Below are positions 17,609-20,382 of a stretch of DNA of 20,382 nt, in pieces. The notes below the pieces were generated by a model. The model was not told the origin of the DNA. It ran no database searches and saw nothing but the letters and a program-made list of their open reading frames with translations. Each line of letters opens with the position of its first letter. The first letter of the stretch is position 1. A program made the position numbers and the translations under genes. Origin of the DNA: Methanobrevibacter sp. (GTDB taxonomy: Archaea > Methanobacteriota > Methanobacteria > Methanobacteriales > Methanobacteriaceae); NCBI GenBank assembly GCA_017652345.1, contig JAGCBE010000323.1, positions 1 through 20,382 on the forward strand. The letters are read 5' to 3'.

Positions 17609-18035
17609 TGATTTCTCCTTGGCTAATATTTTCATTTAATAACTTAGTTGGATTATACTTTGAAACGTTCTCGTTCTTGTTGTTAATATTGAATTTCTCA
17701 TAATCACTATTTGACGGAGCGAATTTGCTTTCTATTTGCGTATAAGGAACAACAACGATATCAAATACAAGGATTTTAATTTCGGGATAAATAGACACAT
17801 AGCGGATTAAAACGTCGTTATAAATGTAAGTGCTTTGAAAAGTCAAAGACTTAACCAATTCGTCCTCATCACCGTAATACAAATCGCTATTTAATAGCAT
17901 TTCTCAATTAACGCTGTCGCTAACTATTTGCTGAACGGGTAATTGTTGTCGCTCGTCGTATCTGATGTAGATTTTGTATCCACTTTTTCTTGCTTCTGAC
18001 GTAGTATTCTTCTTTTGTTTCATCCATCTAATCAT
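17598..18035 (-). CDS. Small unknown late protein, 145 aa
   Basis: I start at ATG 18035, which has AAAGG about 7 nt upstream; ATG 18023 and ATG 17900 are later alternatives. Residues SGYKIYIRYDERQQLPVQQI and SVNWEMLLNSDLYYGDEDEL read naturally, then a beta-rich part (YPEIKILVFDIVVVPYTQIE) and a hydrophilic tail. It lies between the large terminase and the portal and overlaps the portal start by 11 nt. Its first 37 codons also overlap the terminase tail in another frame. Probably a head or packaging accessory protein. Family not recognised. Confidence 0.6.
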
Positions 18036-19432
18036 AATTTACCTTTCCCTATTGCTGCGTATGTTAATCCACCCACAATTGTATCACTGAATTCATGCTC
18101 CATAATCGGGTCTTTTTCAATGTTCGGGTCTTTTTCTTTGTATATGGCGCTTTCTAAGTCCGAATATAAACGAGGCTGCTTAAGAATTGAAACCTGAATA
18201 TAAGAGAAAAATAAGCATTTGTTAATTCATTGATAACGGTCATAAAGTTTTCATTGGTTTTTCATTCCCGTGGTCACTGGGAAAAAGTTAACTTGCGCTA
18301 CGCATTGATTGGCGAATTTCACGTTTCACTCGTCCTGAAAAATACGGGCCAAATTACCATCCCCACCAACGTCAACATTAATCCATACATACTCGCGCTT
18401 AACGCAATTAGCATTTAAATAATTTGTTAGCAACGTTAGCATGTTGGTTTGTTGCGCCGAACTTGAAATAAAAGACGTGTTATTGTGATGGTAGTATTCT
18501 AAAACACCTTGAAGACCTTTCTCAGCATCTCATTTAAAGAGTTCTAGAACGGTTGCTCCCCCATTCCCACTTTGCGTGGTTCACCCGATGTCAATTCCGC
18601 CATAGAAACGCGAATATTCATGACCAAAGTCCTCGTACTTCATAAATCGGAAGTTGTCAAAGATTTGACCGTTTAACGCTCCTGGTAAACCCAGCAAAAC
18701 GATGTCCCGAGAAGTCTTATCGCCTTTCGTGGTTTCAATATACGCTTCTAAATCGGTTTGCGGGCACATAGGATTAGCGAAAATGGACGCTCCTATATAA
18801 CATCACCCGTTAATTGTTTTGCTTGAAAAATAAGGCGCTTGCGTTGCTAAGGTTCGATTTCAACCTAATGCTTGGTTTCACTTGTTAATGTAATAGTTGG
18901 TTTTAACCCATGGATTACACATAAACAAATTCATTTTTGGAACTTGCTTAAAGAAGTCGGTTTTAACGGATTGAATAAGAACATTAACCAAGTCCGGCTT
19001 AAGGTCCGGAGCGCATTCATCAAAGATATTTAAGATACCTTGAGCTCACGTATCGATTATTAGTCCGGTTGGAGGGTTCTTTTCCACGCTTAACTTGTCC
19101 CCGTTTAAGGTATAACCTCGAATTAAAGATTGCCCGAAGCGCATTTCGTTTTTGGATTGATTGTATTTTAAATCGATGTCTAAGTCCCTCTTGGCGGACT
19201 GGATAATTTGCTGTACGAACTGAATTAACTTCGCCGTGGTTTTTTTCACGATGTTAATCAATCAAGGACGATTTAAAAATAAGGCCTCTATAATCTTTAA
19301 GGTTGACGTGGTTTTACCCGTTCCACGGGCGGTACAAATAAGAAAATTAGGGACGTAGACCTCACCCCTAATCATCTTTTGTAAGTTCTGATAAAGCGGA
19401 TTTAGAAATGGCGGATAATTCAGAGTTGTCAT
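17924..19432 (-). CDS. terL: Terminase large subunit (TerL)
   Basis: The packaging motor: an ATPase that drives DNA into the head and a nuclease that cuts it. Walker A is at residues 35-42 (ARGTGKTT) and Walker B at 132-139 (GILNIFDE, D138/E139). The RNase H-fold nuclease follows: D281 in GGIDIGW, D354 or D358 in NVDVGGDGN, and D450 in EFSDTIVGGLTYA, the three acidic sites of TerL nucleases in order. Seventeen or more TGA codons are Trp. Start ATG 19432 is the first Met of the frame after the preceding gene's stops, with AAGGAGG 16 nt upstream. With TGA as Trp the protein runs past TGA 18032-18034 to TAG 17924-17926 (502 residues); the core ends near residue 466. Confidence 0.9.
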
Positions 19433-19658
19433 ATGGTTCTAATACGGCCTCCTTGCTTGCTTGTTGTTGCGGTTCTTGGGATTGCTTTTTGTCGCCAAGG
19501 GAATAAACCATTTTCATGGAATTAAAAAAAGAGATAGGCTTGGAACTTCCCTTCGCTATCTCTATTAATGCTTTAATTTCCAAAGGGTCTTTAATACCTA
19601 ATTGCTTAACGACCAATCAGACCCATCAGGCCTTTTTATTTGGCTTCTTGTTGTCCAC
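19368..19658 (-). CDS. Small unknown protein ahead of TerL, 96 aa
   Basis: The stop TAG 19368-19370 overlaps TerL by 65 nt. The frame is closed upstream by TAA, so the start must lie after it: GTG 19658 (in the frame GTGGACAAC) is the best, TTG 19616 the alternative. With TGA as Trp the N-terminus reads KPNKKAWWVWLVVKQLG, then a helical IKDPLEIKALIEIAKG and a Gln/Ser-rich tail. The Lys-Trp start and helical centre resemble a small helix-turn-helix-type DNA-binding protein; genes in this place are often small terminase subunits. The role is a guess from position. Confidence 0.45.
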
Positions 19659-19929
19659 TGGTACTAATAATTAGTCCTAAGGCTTCCAAATCGTCATACA
19701 TGGCGCGTTGAGTATCGCTCAAACAATCCCTAAACTTCTTTTGAAGTTCCACGAACTCCTTACGCACAGCCTTAACTTCGCCAACGCTTAATTGATGTAA
19801 AACAACGAACTCTTCACGCACACGGTCAGCGGCCTCGTCAACCTTAAGACCACGAGCGAACTCGTCAACCTTTCTATTTAGACTTGCTTGCTGCTTTACT
19901 GCTTCCAGCAATTTCACCAACTTTTCCAT
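19636..19929 (-). CDS. Coiled-coil protein, 97 aa
   Basis: AAGGAGG lies 5 nt before ATG 19929, a textbook ribosome site, and decides the start over upstream ATGs (19959 and 19953). The product is a nearly continuous helix: MEKLVKLLEAVKQQASLNRK, then DEFARGLKVDEAADRVREEF and VKAVRKEFVELQKKFRD, with heptad-like spacing. It could be a packaging adaptor or scaffold accessory. GC content here is higher than the rest of the window. It overlaps the gene before by 56 nt and the following gene by 23 nt. Confidence 0.65.
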   Translation of the reverse strand: MEKLVKLLEAVKQQASLNRKVDEFARGLKVDEAADRVREEFVVLHQLSVGEVKAVRKEFVELQKKFRDCLSDTQRAMYDDLEALGLIISTSGQQEAK

Positions 19930-20236
19930 TATTACCTCCTTGTATCTTATCATAAGCATCCATCTTAATCATTTCCTGAACCCGCTTCATGTCTATCAAA
20001 CGACCCTCACGAATGACATAGTCCGCATACTTGGTTAAAACCTCTTTTCGCTCAGGGTCAGAAATCTTAGCCACGAACATGTCGAACAACTTGTCATAAG
20101 GCACGCCAAGATGGGGCATGGGCTTGGAATTGAACTCGTCATAAGACGCATTGGCAAGAGAGAAATCGGACTCACGCAACACAGCATGAATTTCACGCGC
20201 CAATAATCTACCCAATATTCTTTTCTTGTTAATCAT
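19874..20236 (-). CDS. First late gene, candidate small terminase or packaging protein, 120 aa
   Basis: I place the start at ATG 20236, a few nt after an extended -10 promoter, which would make a nearly leaderless mRNA. The frame stays open to ATG 20323 (149 residues), which has GGAG 6 nt upstream and its own -10, so the longer form is possible. The core is helical and charged (RILGRLLAREIHAVLRESD, KISDPERKEVLTKYADYVI, LIDMKRVQEMIKMDAYDK) and the tail is Gly/Ser/Lys-rich (GKVGEIAGSSKAASKSK), a shape common to small terminase subunits that bind packaging sites. It opens the late operon, two genes before TerL's neighbour. No family recognised by sequence. Confidence 0.5.
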   Translation of the reverse strand: MINKKRILGRLLAREIHAVLRESDFSLANASYDEFNSKPMPHLGVPYDKLFDMFVAKISDPERKEVLTKYADYVIREGRLIDMKRVQEMIKMDAYDKIQGGNNGKVGEIAGSSKAASKSK

Positions 20237-20245
20237 GATATTTAG

Positions 20246-20254
20246 ATTATAGCA
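20246..20254 (-). promoter_or_regulatory. Extended -10 promoter (TGCTATAAT) of late operon
   Basis: Read on the minus strand, TG-C-TATAAT lies about 10 nt before ATG 20236. Its 16-base surround GAGTGCTATAATCTAA matches the promoter of the holin-like gene at one mismatch. No -35 box is visible. The first ATG would lie only a few nt from the start of transcription. Confidence 0.65.
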
Positions 20255-20343
20255 CTCTAAAAAGAAAAATAGATATGTATTTATTATCATGACATCTTTA
20301 AATGAATACTTACCCTTTCCCATCAAACACTCCAGTCCCCCCC

Positions 20344-20356
20344 TGCTATAATATCA
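20344..20356. promoter_or_regulatory. Possible divergent promoter pair at the right edge
   Basis: The same AT core reads as extended -10 in both directions: TGCTATAAT on the + strand (20344-20352) and TGATATTAT on the - strand (20356-20348). The minus reading would start near 20341 and give a leader with GGAG before ATG 20323. The plus reading points out of the window. A run of seven C (20337-20343) lies just after the start site of the minus transcript. Confidence 0.45.
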
Positions 20357-20382
20357 CCTAGATCTAAATTACACCCCTTACA

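Noticed and set aside
1..20382. Complete circular genome joined end to start
   Set aside because: Joining the ends extends the first frame by only about ten codons to a stop at 20349-20351 without an ATG, so circularity is not supported by the sequence.
1..20382. CRISPR arrays, tRNA or rRNA genes, IS elements
   Set aside because: I saw no regularly spaced repeats, clover-leaf patterns, transposase motifs or terminal inverted repeats on either strand.

Overview
The window is most likely part of a small double-stranded DNA phage, or a prophage, of a wall-less bacterium (a Mollicute or a relative) that reads UGA as tryptophan. Almost every long gene contains in-frame TGA codons at positions where tryptophan fits, such as the TGA in the RecT-like protein just before AEKIAITNAF. 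Reading TGA as Trp joins dozens of short open stretches into uninterrupted genes. Base composition is AT-rich, and genes are packed with TAATG or 8-60 nt overlaps. All coordinates below use translation table 4.

Left half (1-6889, + strand), early or accessory operon. A gene enters from the left edge (3-305). It is followed by small unknown genes, a strong terminator at 558-590, an extended -10 promoter at 639, and an orphan adenine methyltransferase of EcoRI-methylase type (1337-2107). A second extended -10 promoter at 2110 precedes a recombination cassette: a PD-(D/E)XK exonuclease-like protein (2453-3184), a RecT/Bet-like annealing protein (3884-4651), a putative ssDNA-binding protein (4652-5113) and a RuvC-like resolvase (5434-5940). 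Several tiny unknown genes sit between them, and three of these look frameshifted by one base. The operon ends with four ribbon-helix-helix-like small proteins (one carrying a tandem pair) and an acidic helical protein.

Middle (6885-7096). A convergent junction. A sigma70-like promoter overlaps the last early stop codon and could drive a non-coding RNA of about 170 nt. That RNA would begin in a possible H-type pseudoknot and end in a GNRA-capped terminator. A separate terminator serves the opposite strand.

Right half (7145-20323, - strand), late operon read right to left: a first small gene, a coiled-coil gene, a small unknown gene, the large terminase (TerL), a small unknown gene, portal, a 1242-aa tail protein, a scaffold-like protein, a probable major capsid protein, a membrane-associated protein, a charged coiled-coil protein, a connector/fibre-like protein and two small membrane proteins. 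The order terminase, portal, scaffold, capsid, with one very large tail gene and no tape measure, suggests a short-tailed (podovirus-like) particle. No endolysin is visible, which suits a host without peptidoglycan. No DNA polymerase, helicase, primase or integrase is seen. Since the leftmost gene is cut by the edge, the element extends beyond the window on that side or the contig is incomplete. No stretch over 300 bases lacks a gene; the longest gap (6890-7144) holds the RNA candidate and the terminators.
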